From NCBI GenBank assembly GCA_963555705.1, contig OY743189.1, forward strand, positions 6,961,501-7,025,500: a stretch of DNA of 64,000 bases, read 5' to 3'. Under the pieces are notes generated by a model that worked only from the letters and a program-made list of their open reading frames with translations, was not told the origin of the DNA and made no database searches. Below, piece by piece: positions 33,264 to 45,408 of this stretch (position 1 is its first letter; each line of letters starts with the position of its first letter). This DNA comes from Ligustrum vulgare (taxonomy: Eukaryota > Streptophyta > Magnoliopsida > Lamiales > Oleaceae). The position numbers and the translations under genes were made by a program.

Positions 33264-34221
33264 TTAACTATACGGAACAGTGGTTTGGGAAGCCAAAAAA
33301 ATTAATAAAATAGCATTTTTGTATGGAACAATTTTTTGATAACAAAATGTAACACCATCATAATGTAAAGAATATCCGTTCATATCACAAGTACATCACA
33401 CCATGCAGAAATTTTAGTGTTTAGTATGATCCTAAAATTTCTTCCATATATACATAAACAGCAAAGTCAGGTAATTCAGCAAGAAGTAAGGGCTAGAGTT
33501 AAGCAACATACAACAACTTTAATCTTGGCAATATTATTTTCTCTTTTTTTCATTTGCAAGTAACCGATTGGGAGCATTTGCATCTGTTTGTTAATTCTGC
33601 AGCCCTCTGACTAGCATGTAAAAGTTACTTTCAAATGAGTTGGTACCTAAAAGTCATTTTCAAATGAGTTGGTCACAGGAAGCATGAAAAGTAAGGCTCA
33701 AATGGCTATGAGAAGACATGCAAAAAATAAACAAATGAAACCATTCACAATTTGGTATGCATGACACTCACGTTCACACACTTGTAAGCAGAAACACAAG
33801 AAACTCAAGTAATTGCAGCATCTTTTTGGCTATAATGTCATTGCTAAAGAAGGGGGTGTTTGAATATATCAAAAAAGGATGAAGATAAAATGAGATAATG
33901 AGATTCAAATTTAAATAGAAAATATCGCAACAAGATGAGAAGATAGAGTCCACGATAATGTAGATTTGATAGTTATTATTTGATGTTATCTTGTGAAAAG
34001 TTGTTATTTGCATTTCACTATAAGTCAATTTATGTTAAATTATTCATGACTTTTGATCATCACTCAATAAAGTTAGATTTAGTATTTTATTTATTTCCGT
34101 ATTCATTTTTCGTATTTTCTTCGGGGGGGGGGGGGGGGGGGGTTAAATAAGAAGTCCCAATATTTCAAGTTCAACAACTTCTAGAGTGTATTGAATCCTC
34201 ATGCATCCCATTCGACATTTA
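33264..34221. other. AT-rich flank with a 20-G homopolymer
   Basis: No gene is supported. The only striking feature is an uninterrupted run of 20 G at 34123-34142. The right flank of element A's target site (TTAAC) is at 33264-33268 and the left target trinucleotide TTA of the next MITE is at 34219-34221. Confidence 0.5.
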
Positions 34222-34744
34222 GGCTGCGTTTGATAGCGATGGTGGAATTTGGGTAGAAAGAAAATGAATTGCAGGGAATTGAATTCTAGGGAATTAAATT
34301 CCTGGGAATTAAAAGTTTAATGTGTTTGATTGGTTTAATTTTCTAGGTAGAAAAAGTGAAGAATTTTTCAACTTTTGTTGTTTGATTGACATTATTTTCT
34401 ATGGAAAATAAAGTAAAATTTAGCTATTATAATATTTTTTATTTTTCATTTTTTAACAAGTTTGTACTTGGTAATAATAATATTAATTTTTGGGAAAAAA
34501 ATAAATCAATTAACAACAACAAAAAGGATCAAACGTAAAAAAAATGGTATAAGATTTTCCATGGAAAATAAAACCTCCTCCCCCCCTTGGAAAACGAATT
34601 CATCCAAAACAAGGAAAATACCGGATTTTGAGGCAAGTGGAAAAATGAATTCCATGGAAAATTAGGCAACCAAACAGCGCAAAGTTGAAAAATCAAGTGG
34701 AAAATCATATTTTCCATGGAAAATCTTATGAATCAAACGGAGCC
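34222..34744. mobile_element. Tourist-like (PIF/Harbinger) MITE
   Basis: The ends GGCTGCGTTTGAT and ATCAAACGGAGCC are inverted repeats (12 of 13), flanked on both sides by TTA (34219-34221 and 34745-34747), the 3-bp target duplication of PIF/Harbinger elements. The interior holds repeated GGAATT and CCATGGAAAAT motifs in both orientations and no transposase. The 523-bp size suits a MITE. Confidence 0.75.
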
Positions 34745-34747
34745 TTA

Positions 34748-35144
34748 GATATTCTAAACCTCAAGCATCATTTTGACATAAAAAGGAGGGAAATCGTTAA
34801 GGACGGAAGTCTTCCCAACCCAACCCCTTTAGCCTCATACTCTACAGACTATAGAAAAGCAAATGTAAATCATGCTATTGTAGTTTTATTATTTATTTTT
34901 TTTTTAATGTCATTGCATCAAATGAATATGGATTATAAGAGAAGAAGAAACTAATTTAAGGATTATAAAACGTTAACATGGTATCGCTGTCTGTCTGCAT
35001 CATGGAAAGACATGTCTAGAGCCTAAAATTAGAAACGCTAGTTAATGTTAGGTGATGATCAACCTGTCTATTGGAAGGACTATGTTCTCGTGAGAGTCAA
35101 ATGCTTTGTCCTCCCAACTGGCTTCCGTTTAACATCCTTAAAGC
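34748..35144. other. Intergenic stretch, no gene seen
   Basis: AT-rich sequence with a short ORF that has no recognisable features. It leads into the truncated PMEI-type copy. Confidence 0.3.
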
Positions 35145-35700
35145 CTTGCTATATGGTTATGATCACTTTCCACTATTTGCTCCAGAAGTAACCATGTCTC
35201 AAGCACTGGAGAGTAAGTATAGGTCTAGAATAGCAGTTGCCTCCACCGAAGGAGTAATTATTATTTTTATTTTTTTTTCTGGGGTCATTGTGGTCCGATC
35301 ATGCTATTTTTGTATGGCATATTTCCAATAACTTTTTTTTTTTTTTTTTAATAGTGTTGCTGCTCTTTCATTTTGTTGGATCTAGGTTTTTGGGAAATCC
35401 TCTGCTATGAGTTTCAATGGTATGGCCCATAATTTGTCTACACATCCCGTGATTTCAATAAGGTGGCCTAAGACTCTGAATGCAGTATATGTTGATTGTA
35501 GCTTTCTTTGTCTTCAAGGGAACATGATACATGAATTTTACTTTTTTTTTCCCTTCCTCATTTAATATTTGTGATGATTTTGGAGGAACAGAAAAAAAAT
35601 AAATAATAACAGGACATCACATTAGATGCAAAACTGAACAACCAGAGCTTGCAAAACATTGAAATGCATAATCTGATAATTAGTATCTAGGATTGCAGAT
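35145..35700 (+). pseudogene. PMEI-type gene 3' fragment (copy 3) with duplicated 3' flank
   Basis: TTGCTATATGGTTATGATCACTTTCCAC followed by TATTTGCTCCAGAAGTAAC (35150-35195) corresponds to the last codons (LCYMVKITFHYLIQK and stop) of the intact gene at 18883-19434. Downstream similarity continues through TTTTTGTATGGCATATTTCC (about 35309), TTTTTGGGAAATCCT (35387) and CTGATAATTAGTATCTAGG (35676), parallel to 19435-20010. The 5' four fifths of the gene are missing. The ORF that can be drawn here has no signal peptide or cysteine pattern. Confidence 0.72.
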
Positions 35701-36009
35701 ACACTCTTAATCAATTACAAACCTGTCATTCAGCAGGACTTATCCATGGATCCAACTAGGACTGGGCAATGGGTCGGGTAAGTTCGGTTTTGCCCCAAGA
35801 CCGACACGACCCCAAACACTCGGCTTCTGCGATTTCTGGTATTTACTTGAAGATGCAACAATTAAAATGCTGATCCGGCATTTTTGGTATAACTGCTGAT
35901 GAATGATAAATATGTCTCGTGTTGTTTCCCTTCAATTACTAGATATGAAATGAAACCACTGAAGTTGAGAGTGGCTATCTGATTGATTCCTTTTTCTCCA
36001 TTGAAATAA
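35701..36009. other. Intergenic stretch with a possible MITE end
   Basis: AGGACTGGGCAATGGGTCGG at 35758 resembles the terminus of hAT-like MITEs seen elsewhere in the window, but no partner end was found. TTTTTCTCCATTGAAATAA at about 35987 also occurs at about 6366 downstream of the U-box gene, so part of this stretch may be a duplicated flank. Confidence 0.3.
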
Positions 36010-36136
36010 GGTTGTCTTTGATTGGCAATTATTTGTCTTGGAAGTTGGAAACTATTTCATTGCATGAAATTGGGCATGCTCTTGGACTTGATCATACAGA
36101 TATGATATTGATAGGATTAACACTTTACATTGATGG
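36010..36136 (+). pseudogene. Matrixin-like (M10A) metalloprotease fragment, left part
   Basis: The frame encodes WKLETISLHEIGHALGLDHT, which contains HExGHxxGxxH, the zinc-binding active-site signature of matrixins. The preceding LETISLHEIGHALGL matches the way plant matrix metalloproteinases read around the site. Upstream and downstream protease sequence is absent or unrecognisable. The frame runs to ...LTLYIDG, where the Copia element (36137-48582) is inserted. Downstream of that element the frame may resume as IRGVYESRSAYG. The piece is too short to be functional. The ORF that continues into the LTR is an artefact. Confidence 0.6.
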
Positions 36137-36738
36137 TGTTGGAATAATATGTCCAAGTCCAATTAGATGGGCCGGACTTGGGTTGGCTCAAGTCCACAAT
36201 CTTTAACCTAATTAGGTTTAGGTTATTCCTATAATTACTAAGAGAATTGTAGAGAAACAGTTAGTTGCTTTTCTTGATTGCTAGCACAATAATCCAGATA
36301 TTGACTTACTGTGTAGATCACCATTAGAGGCTGGACGATTGGATGACTGTGGTAAAGATTTATACTACAACAACATCAGATTCTAGTGATTCATCAAAAT
36401 GTATAATTTCTATCACAAACTTCATCGTAGTGCAAGGTTGATCCGGGTTATAGTTTCGATTCTTTTAATTTCGTTGTGCGTGTCTGTTTCGAAACCTTAA
36501 AGTGGTTTTCTTGATTGCTAGCACAATAATCCAGATATTGACTTACTGTGTAGATCACCATTAGAGGCTGGACGATTGGATGACTGTGGTAAAGATTTAT
36601 ACTACAACAACATCAGATTCTAGCGATTCATCAAAAGGTATAATTTCTATCACAAACTTCATCGTAGTGCAAGGTTGATCCGGGTTATGGTTTTGATTCT
36701 TTTAATTCCGTTGTGCGTGTCTGTTTCGAAACCTTACA
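36137..36738 (+). repeat. 5' LTR of the Copia element with a 237-bp internal duplication
   Basis: The block starting TTTTCTTGATTGCTAGCACA occurs at 36269 and again at 36506. The 3' LTR has it once. The first copy ends AACCTTAAAGTGG and the second ends AACCTTACA followed by GTGG of the PBS, so the duplicated unit includes the LTR end and the first bases of the PBS. Confidence 0.9.
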
Positions 36739-38204
36739 GTGGTATCAGAGCCTACCTTGAAACTTGTTGAAGTTTGTTTTGTTTTGATGTATTTACAATA
36801 ATTGTTATTGAGATATTAATATGATTTGCACAAATTAAATATGAAAATGTTTTAGATTAATAGGTAAAAATCAGATCGAATAAAAAAAAAATCGCCGGAG
36901 AGGCGGCTCCGCCAACGCCGCTAGCTGTACGTAGCAGCGGCGCCGCTGCCGGGACGCAGCGCTACGCATGGCAGCGGCGAGTGTCGTCGCTGCGCGCAGA
37001 GAGGTGCTGCGCAAGGCAGTGGCGAATCTGCGCGCAACAATTGCTGCTGTTGCGAACAGTGCTGTTGTTCGCGACAGCAGGTCTCCGGAAGGTCGAAACC
37101 CTAGGGTTTCTGTGTGCTGAGTTGGGGACGGGGGTGGGTTATACAATTTTGGAAATTGCATAACCGCCCCCATATTCCAAAGAAGCATGGGCAGGTCCTG
37201 TGCTTATTTTCAAAATTGAAATAAATCCCTTTTGTTTTAAAACTTTGCTGAAAGGTACCTATATTTTCGGAAATTAAAATTAAGGGCCTGAATTTTAAAA
37301 GGAATTCGAATAGGTCTTGATTATAATTTTATTTTGAGAAAAATTTAATAAAATTGTCTTTAAACAAAAATTTTGAATTTTTGACTTGACTAAAATATTG
37401 ATTTTCTCATAAAATTCTAAGATAGACCTTACGTAAATTTTTAAAAGGTTGATCCAAATCCGAGTACGACTCAATTTGGAGATTAAAAATAAAATGGTTA
37501 TTTTTATCGTCCCCATGAATAATGAGTTAATTGATTAATTATATTAATTGATTAATTTCATTAATATAAAATTGATTAATATGATTAATTAATTGGAAAA
37601 TCAATAAGATTTATTATTTTATTCAATCTGTTTTGTCTAAAAGGGTTTAGACAACTAAAATCTACGTTGCAAATTTGGAAATTAATATATATTATTATTA
37701 ATATTAGATATTAATTGTGTTAGGATCTATAGTGGATAATTATGGACTAGACCTCTGTGACTGGTTGAATGTATGGTTTATTTAATTCTGCTTTTGTTAA
37801 TTGGGCATGAGTGCCTGTTATTATTTAATTGGGTCTGCGAGCCTGTTATTATTTAATTGGGTCTGCGTGCCTATTTTATTTAATTTATATTGGCATGCGT
37901 GTCCATCTGATACAGGCCTGCGTGCCAACTAGTAAATGTTACAGGTAAGAGCAGATAGCGGTTATTACATTTTGGCATTCGATGTGGGATGCAATGTCCC
38001 CTAGGAAATAGACCAACTAATCTTCTTCATGGCTCAAGGAGACTAGATAGATACCGTCCATAGTCATCCACACTATTATATGTATGATTAATTACATGGT
38101 TGATGATAGTTAATTTACATAGGATTGATGAGACGTTACAAACCCCTCAAATTAAATATTAAATTCGTATTAATTAGTTAATACAAAATGCCTTCCATTG
38201 TTAT
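36739..38204 (+). other. Copia element interior, 5' part, non-coding
   Basis: After the PBS comes a GC-rich island (about 36893-37090) with iterations of GCAGCGGCG and GCGCGCAA, then AT-rich sequence. At about 37795-37930 there is a repeat of AATTGGGTCTGCG with G(A/T)GCCT, three to four times. No retroelement protein can be read on either strand. The minus-strand Ala/Arg-rich ORF at 36871-37188 is a by-product of the GC-rich repeats. Confidence 0.65.
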
Positions 38205-38877
38205 TGTTGAAAGCGGGCCCAAAGAAAGGTACAGCGATCCACCAGCGAAGGCCCAATAGTGGCCCAATGGACCTTGACCCACAGCTAAGACCTAGAATAT
38301 CACCTTGGGATGAATGCCGAGGTGGTATGTCAAGCAAACCTCTTTAGCCGACCTGGTTAACGCCCGTCCGATGTGCTTTATACCCAGCCGGGGTGCTTTA
38401 TGGCATTGATCAGAAGAGAAAGATGGAGTCAGTGATGGGACACTGCCTTTACCCAGACGTGACAGGCGCCCATCCCCTACGAAATGTAGCAATGATTACG
38501 GTTTGAAAAGCAAGATTGTCACATCCATAAGCTAGGGTGATGACAAGTGTAAAGTATGCCACATGTCGCAATCCGAGACAAGAAGTTTTCACTATAAATG
38601 AAGCACAATTGTCTCCAAGTAAAGGGTTAGCAATTTCTCACTCTTAACTCTATACTTCTCTCACTCCCTTTTCTCTCTTCTACACATTTATATTTCCCGC
38701 TCCCAATATATATTTGCCCAAAATGAGTACTGACTTAGGCATCGGAGTGCAAACGGGAGCCACCTCGGCCCCCTTTGCAAACTGATTGTTTGTCACAGTG
38801 CGCAGGAGATCCACGTGTTCAAGAGGGAGGAGCTGAGACGTGTTGGTCCAAGGTCCAGCCGGATTTTGTGGTCAACA
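38205..38877 (+). repeat. 5' LTR of element B
   Basis: The LTR is 673 bp, TGTTGA...TCAACA. A TATA-like ACTATAAATGA is present (about 38591), but the G-box-like site of element A reads CCACATGTC here (about 38560), so the CACGTG core is lost. The leader part downstream of the TATA box also differs (CTCCAAGTAAAGGG against CCCACGGTGGGGG). Confidence 0.92.
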
Positions 38878-38952
38878 TTTTGGCGCCGTCTGTGGGAATC
38901 CATACTGCTAACCACGAAAACACATGATAAAAAGCCACACGTAGAAAGGTAA

Positions 38953-39405
38953 GAGTTTTGAAAGATAAGCTGGTTGGCCTTGAAAAAGATAGGAGCTTTG
39001 AAAGATAAGCTGGTTGGCCTTGAAAAAGGTAGGAGCTTTGAGAGATAAGCTGGTTGGCCTTGAAAAAGGTAGGAGCTTTGAGAGATAAGCTGGTTGGCCT
39101 TGAAAAAGGTAGGAGCTCTGAAAGATAAGCTGGTTAACCTTGAAAAAGGTAAAGAACTTTGAAACATAAGTTTAAACACCCTTGAAAAAGGTAAAGAACT
39201 TTGAAACATAAGTTTAAACACCCTTGAAAAAGGTAAAGAACTTTGAAACATAAGTTTAAACACCCTTGAAAAAGGTAAAGAACTTTGAAACATAAGTTTA
39301 AACACCCTTGAAAAAGGTAAAGAACTTTGAAACATAAGTTTAAACACCCTTGAAAAAGGTAAAGAACTTTGAAACATAAATTTAACTACCTTGAAAAAGG
39401 TTTGA
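38953..39405 (+). repeat. Leader tandem repeats of element B
   Basis: About five units of 40 bp (starting 38953, 38993, 39033, 39073, 39113) are followed by six units of about 42 bp (GAACTTTGAAACATAAGTTT type). The two unit types are the same as in element A, but the second type has six copies here against about three in A. The long minus-strand ORF repeating LMFQSSLPFSR is the repeat read in reverse. Confidence 0.9.
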
Positions 39406-39430
39406 AGCAGCAACACTTATTTTCTGAAAC

Positions 39431-42400
39431 ATGAATGAAAGTGATGGTGATGTTAACCCCCGTACGGGAAGAAGTGGCCGAAACAGCGAGGACGAAGCTC
39501 CTCAAGAACTCCATGAAAATGCCAACGAGGAAGTGGTACAACCTAATCCACCTCGCCGGCATCGAAATCGCCGCATGATGCGAGACATGACACTCATGGC
39601 GGCCCAAATGCTGGAGATGCAGAGGCAGCAAATAGAACAGACTGCTGCAATGAATGCCTTTATGGCCAGAGGGTACGCTGTGAACGAACCCGTGATGCCT
39701 CAGCAATACTCACAGCCACACTATTCACCATCCGAGGCGGCTACTGTATCTTATTATCAGGACCCGTAGGCATACGACGAAGTGGAATCCGAGCCCTTCT
39801 ACGAGCGAGACCCAGAACATGTAACACATGGGGGACAAAACTCACCACCAACTAGACGCAGGGAGGCTTCTCCCGCAAATTCCGGCAGTGTTTTTAGCCG
39901 AATAGGAGGGTTATTCAGGGGACAACGATGGGGACAAACGAACCCAGGTCGGCACAATGCCGCAGAGCCTAGAAATAGGCGCGAGCGACGCGCAGAAGAA
40001 GCCCTATCGCAGGGTCAAATGTACAGGGACCAACAAGGTATGGGGGGAGAAAGGATGGCATCAGCACATGAGCCTAGGAATAGGCAAGAAAGAAGAGCCG
40101 GAGCAGTTCGGACTAATCCTCGCGACGAGTTGCAGAGCCATGAAAGGCCAAACTACGGCCACGTTCCACCACCACAAAGGCAGGATTACGCTCCGCCGCT
40201 CCATGGCCAATACCGTGATCCGGGGTATTCCGGTCACGACGAAATAACGAGCTGCCGTCATACGAGTTGGATGACGAAGAGGAAGTAAGTCCCTTCACGG
40301 AGGGCCTCCGTAGATGCCCCGTCCCCCATGACTTTGAGATGCCGGAAATAGCAAAATATTCTGGACGAGGTGATCCTGATGATCACCTGTTAAATTACCG
40401 CGCCAGCATGGAAATAGCCGGGGCCACCCCGGCACTGAAATGTAAAGCTTTTGCTTTAACCCTTGAGGGAAGTGCCATACGATGGTATAAAAAACTCCCT
40501 CCTGGCAGCATCCACAGCTGGAGGGATATGAAAACTGCTTTTAAGAATGGTTTTGTTTCTTCCAGGCCTGGTCAACTCCCACTCCAACGCCTTCAGGATC
40601 TGAGGCAAGGAAGGGACGAATCTCTGAAAAGCTACCTAGCTAGATTCACTGAAGAAATGCATATCTGCGAAAATATCACAGAAGCGGAGATGTTTTCCGC
40701 CCTAAAAGGAGGGCTAGATATGACTAGCATGTTTTGGAGGGATGTCCGGAGCAGGAAACCAAGGGATTACAATACCCTGGTAGACCTGATGAAGGAAGAG
40801 ATTGTATTGGAGGAAATGGCTAGGGCCAGAGATAATCACCCCCAAGGGAGATACAACCTTGGATATTCCAATGAAGCGGACCTCAAAAAGGGAGGAAACA
40901 AGGATAGGGTCCTCGGTAACCGAGGTGGTGCTCCCCGTCCATTTCCAGGGACAGGATCTAGCTTTGCAGCAAAAATCACGGAAGCTATCCCTCACTTGCA
41001 CTCTAACACCCCTTCTCAAAATCCTCACACTGCTCAAGGGAGAGTGGAAAGCAGCCGAAGTGGAAAACAGCCCATGATTGGGGCTTACTGCGCCTACCAC
41101 AGATATTACGGTCACGCAACAGAGGATTGCAGGGAAATCCACATGCTAGCTGACCAAAAGGCGCAGGGCAGAAGGGGAGGTGACTTCCCCCCCGACACAG
41201 GGAGAACTCAGAAATCTGGTGGCCAGAAGTTCAACCGAGCTGATAGGAGAGCTCCGTGGAAGAATTCAACTAAGGAAAGAATTGATAATCATCAAAGAGA
41301 CAGGAATAAGGGCCAAGATACCGCCTCGGCACATGCCAAAGACACACGGGAACCTCCTATGCCTGTGATCGACCACCCCATCCGTGAAATCGACACAATA
41401 CTGGGAGGCCCCCACCCAGGTGGGAGCACAAACAACTCCCAAAAGAGGTATATAAGAGAGGCCAAGCAGCCCGCCAACGTGAATTATCATATCCACTCCC
41501 ATCCTGTGGGAATGCCTCGGACGGAACCTATCACCTTCACACAAAACGATGCCGTTGGGGTACACTTCCCACACAACGACGCATTGGTTATCAGGGTGGT
41601 GGTGGCTCGAAATGGGCTATCACGGATGATGGTGGACGATGGTGCCTCGGTAAATGTGATCTACGGGGTAACTTTTGATAAGATGGGGATCAGCACTCCT
41701 CTCATTCCAGTCCCTGATCCGATATACGGATTCACAGGGGACAGCATAACCCCCAGAGGGTCCATAACCCTTATGACTGAAGTAGGGCAAGCACCGACCC
41801 ACTCCAGAATCCCTATGGAATTCCTGGTAGTTGACAAAATCTCCTCCTATCATGGCTCAATCGGGAGGCCTGGTCTCATTGACTTGGGGGCTGTAACGTA
41901 TACCAAATACATTTGCATGAAGTTCCCTACGGAGCATGGTGTAGAAACTGTGAGGGGAAGCCAAACAGAATCCCGGGCTTGTTACACAAATGCAATCCGG
42001 AAGTTTCAAGATCAAAGCCTGAACATGATCAGTGATGTAGCTATGGCCGAGGCTGCCCCAGACCCTGAAAGATTGGGTGAAGGGCCATCTGAAGATAAGG
42101 ATGTCACGATGACCCTAGAAGAGGATTTAGCAGATCTAGACCCCAGGATGGCAGGTGACAATTGCCCCACCCCGGCCGAAAAGTTGGAATGCTTCGGCGT
42201 AGACCCACATGATCCAATCAAAGAATTACAGATCGGACTGGACTCGCCAACAGAATACAAGAGTCAATTAAAGGACTTCCTACTTCAAAACCTCGATGTA
42301 TTCGCATGGAAGCATGGTGACATGGTTGGGATTGATCCTAAGGAGGCCTGTCACAGACTCCAGCTGGATCCCCGAAGCCCTGGGCACAGGCAAAAGAGAA

Positions 42401-45400
42401 GGCCCATGAGTTCGGACAAGTATGAGGCTTTGAAAGACGAGGTCGCAAAGCTACTGAAAAATGGCTTCATAAGAGAGTCCCGATATCCGAAGTGGGTGTC
42501 AAACCCTGTTTTAGTACCAAAACACAATGGGAAATTGCGGGTGTGCATTGATTTTTCTAATTTGAATCGGGCATGTCCCAAAGACAGCTTTCCATTGCCC
42601 CGGATTGATCAACTGGTCGACTCCACGGCGGGACACGAGTTACAAAGCTTCATGGATGCATATTCCGGGTACAATCAGATTCCCATGCTCGAATCGGATG
42701 AAGAGCATACTTCATTTATCACAGATAGAGGACTCTATTGCTATAGAGCTATGCCATTTGGCTTGAAGAATGCGGGAGCTACTTATCAGAGGCTGGTAAA
42801 CCGCATGTTCTCGAAACAATTGGGGAACACTATGGAGGTGTACGTTGACGACATGTTAGTCAAAAGCATGGTCGCTGATGATCATATCCTCCATTTGTCA
42901 GAAGCCTTTGACGTTTTGAGAAGATATCGGATGAAACTCAATCCGGCGAAGTGTGCTTTCGGGGTAGCATCTGGGAAATTCCTCGGATTCATGGTGAATA
43001 AGAGGGGAATCGAAGCCAATCCGGACAAAATCAATGCTCTGCTAAACATGCAGTCGCCTCGGAACCCAAAAGAAGTGCAAAGCTTAACGGGAAGAATCGC
43101 GGTCCTGAACCGGTTCGTCTCAAAATCCACTGACAAATGCTTGCCATTTTTCAAGGTCCTGAAGGGGGGAAAGCGATTCCAATGGACACCAGAATGTGAG
43201 CAGGCGTTTGCCGACCTGAAAGCTTCTTTAGGCCGCCCCCCATTGCTATCAAAGCCAAAATCTGGCGAGCCTCTCTACCTATACTTGGATGTATCTAAAG
43301 AGGCTGTTAGCTCAGTGCTAATCCGAGAGGAGGATGGGAACCAGTTGCCAGTATATTATGTAAGCAAAGCCATGCTGGACGCCGAAGCGCGCTACCCAGA
43401 TATGGAAAAACTTGCTCTCTCGTTAATCACAGCCTCACGTAAGCTTCGTCCCTACTTTCAGTCACACTCCATACAAGTGCTCACCAACTTTCCCATGAGA
43501 CAAGTGTTGCAAAAACCAGACGTTTCTGGGAGGTTACTAAAATGGGCGATAGAAATCAGCCAGTTCGACCTACGTTATGCGCCTCGGACCGTCGTAAAGG
43601 GTCAGGCGTTGGCAGACTTCGTAGTTGAATTCACCCATCCACCTGAGGTAGAAATGGTAGACAACACCGAGGACAGCCAACATGATGGACAGAAGTGGAA
43701 ATTGTTCGTTGATGGGTCCTCGGCTGATGGACTGTCCGGCGCAGGAATACTGTTAGTAAGCCCAGAAGGGTTTAAATTACACAGTGCAATCCGCTTTGGA
43801 TTCAAAGCCTCCAACAATGTTGCTGAATACGAGGCACTATTAGCCGGGCTAAGACTTGCGAAAGCGTTGAAGATTAAGTCCGTGGTGGCGAACAGTGATT
43901 CGCAGCTTGTTGTAAGCCAATTCAATGGGCAATTTTCTACCAAAGAACCCTCTATGGTCGCTTACTTGAAGAAAGTAAGAGATTTAGCTATGCACTTCGA
44001 AAAAATGAAGTTACAGCACATTCCCAGAACAGAGAATTCCAACGCTGATGCTTTGGCCAAACTAGCAAGCAGCAGTGACTCGGAGCTCCACAATCTGATC
44101 CCTGTAGAGCACATGATGACCTCATCTATTAAGCCAGGACCGGAGATCCTGGCGATTGAAGAAGAGGGATCCTGGATGAACCCCCTAATCGCATATTTAA
44201 AGCATCAGACAGTTCCAAACGAGCCCGAAGCAACTCGGAAATTGCGGAAATACTCTGCGAACTTCGTGCTCTTAGACGACTTACTTTATAAGCGGAGTTA
44301 CACCTCTCCTTTGCTAAGCTTTGTGGGGCTAGAGGAAGGGCAGTATGTGATGAGAGAAATCCACGAGGGCATCTGCGGCAACCACGCCGGGGCTTTGTCG
44401 CTAGCTCTGAAAGCCCTCAAACAGGGATATTTTTGGCCTACTATGCGAAAGGATTCCCATGACTTTGTGCGGAAATGTGACAAATGCCAAAGACACGCGA
44501 CCATACCACATCGGCCGCATCACAAGCTAACTGTGGTAACTAGCCCTTGGCCCTTTGCAAAGTGGGGGGTTGACATTATTGGTCCTATGCCCAAAGGAGC
44601 TGGTAACAATTGCTTTGTGATAGTAGCAATTGACTACTTCACCAAGTGAGTCGAAGCGGAACCTTTGATGAAGATCACCGAGGCCAACACCACTAAGTTC
44701 ATTTGGAAAAATATCATATGCCGGTTCGGAATACCACATTCGCTGGTTAGTGACAATGCAAAACAGTTCAAAAACAGAAGCGTGGATGAGTTGTGTGACG
44801 ATTTGGGAATCAGGAAGCTGTTCTCATCTCCACATCACCCACAGGCCAACGGGCAGGTCGAAGCGGTGAACAAAACCATAAAAAATACCCTGAAAAGGAA
44901 GTTGGAATTCAGAAAGGGCGCGTGGGTCGACGAGCTCCCACAGGTGTTATGGGCACTTCGAACCACCTCGCACACCGCTACTGGTGAAACACCCTTCTCG
45001 CTGGCTTACGGAGCCGAGGCGGTATGCCCCGTTGAAATCGGAATCCCTACGCTTCGACAAATTCATTATGACGAAGTTAGAAACGAGGAAGCGCAAAGGG
45101 CCGGTTTAGACTTCCTAATGGAAAAGCGGAATGATTCCCAAGAGGTAATGACCAAATACCAGAAAAAGATGGCTCGATACTACAACAAAAGGGTGAAGAG
45201 CCGACGCTTTAATATTGGGGACTTGGTCCTCAAAAAGGTTCTTCCTTCAACACAGGAGCCAGGAGTAGGGACTCTGGGGCCTAACTGGGAAGGCCCTTAC
45301 AAGGTTGTTTCCGAGGTGGTACCCGGAACATACATGATTGAGGACTTGTCTGGAGTTCCTCTATGTAATCCTTGGAACACAGACCACCTTCGCCGTTATT

Positions 45401-45408
45401 TTCAATAA
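39431..45408 (+). pseudogene. Element B gag-pol polyprotein, disrupted
   Basis: Collinear with element A gag-pol. Lesions: TAG at 39767-39769, a net one-base deletion near 40240 (GACGAAATAACG against GACGAGAACAGCG in A), after which the frame shifts and stays open to TGA at 44647-44649, then reopens to the end. None of the lesions is shared with element A. Key residues remain: gag knuckle CAYHRYYGHATEDC (about 41091), protease VDDGAS (about 41633), reverse transcriptase YVDDM (42841-42855), second RNase H KWKLFVDGSS, integrase CDKCQRH, WGVDIIGPMP, LVSDNAKQF and PQANGQVEAVN. The C-terminus ends NTDHLRRYFQ as in A. Confidence 0.93.

Noticed and set aside
36012..36206. Functional 64-residue metalloprotease ORF
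   Set aside because: Its C-terminal half is Copia LTR sequence and nothing but the zinc motif of the protease remains.
36871..37188. Ala/Arg-rich minus-strand ORF
   Set aside because: It comes from a GC-rich repetitive leader of the Copia element and has no domain or homologue-like pattern.
38793..39416. 207-residue minus-strand ORF repeating LMFQSSLPFSR
   Set aside because: It is the leader tandem repeat read backwards. Repetition keeps it open and there is no coding signature.
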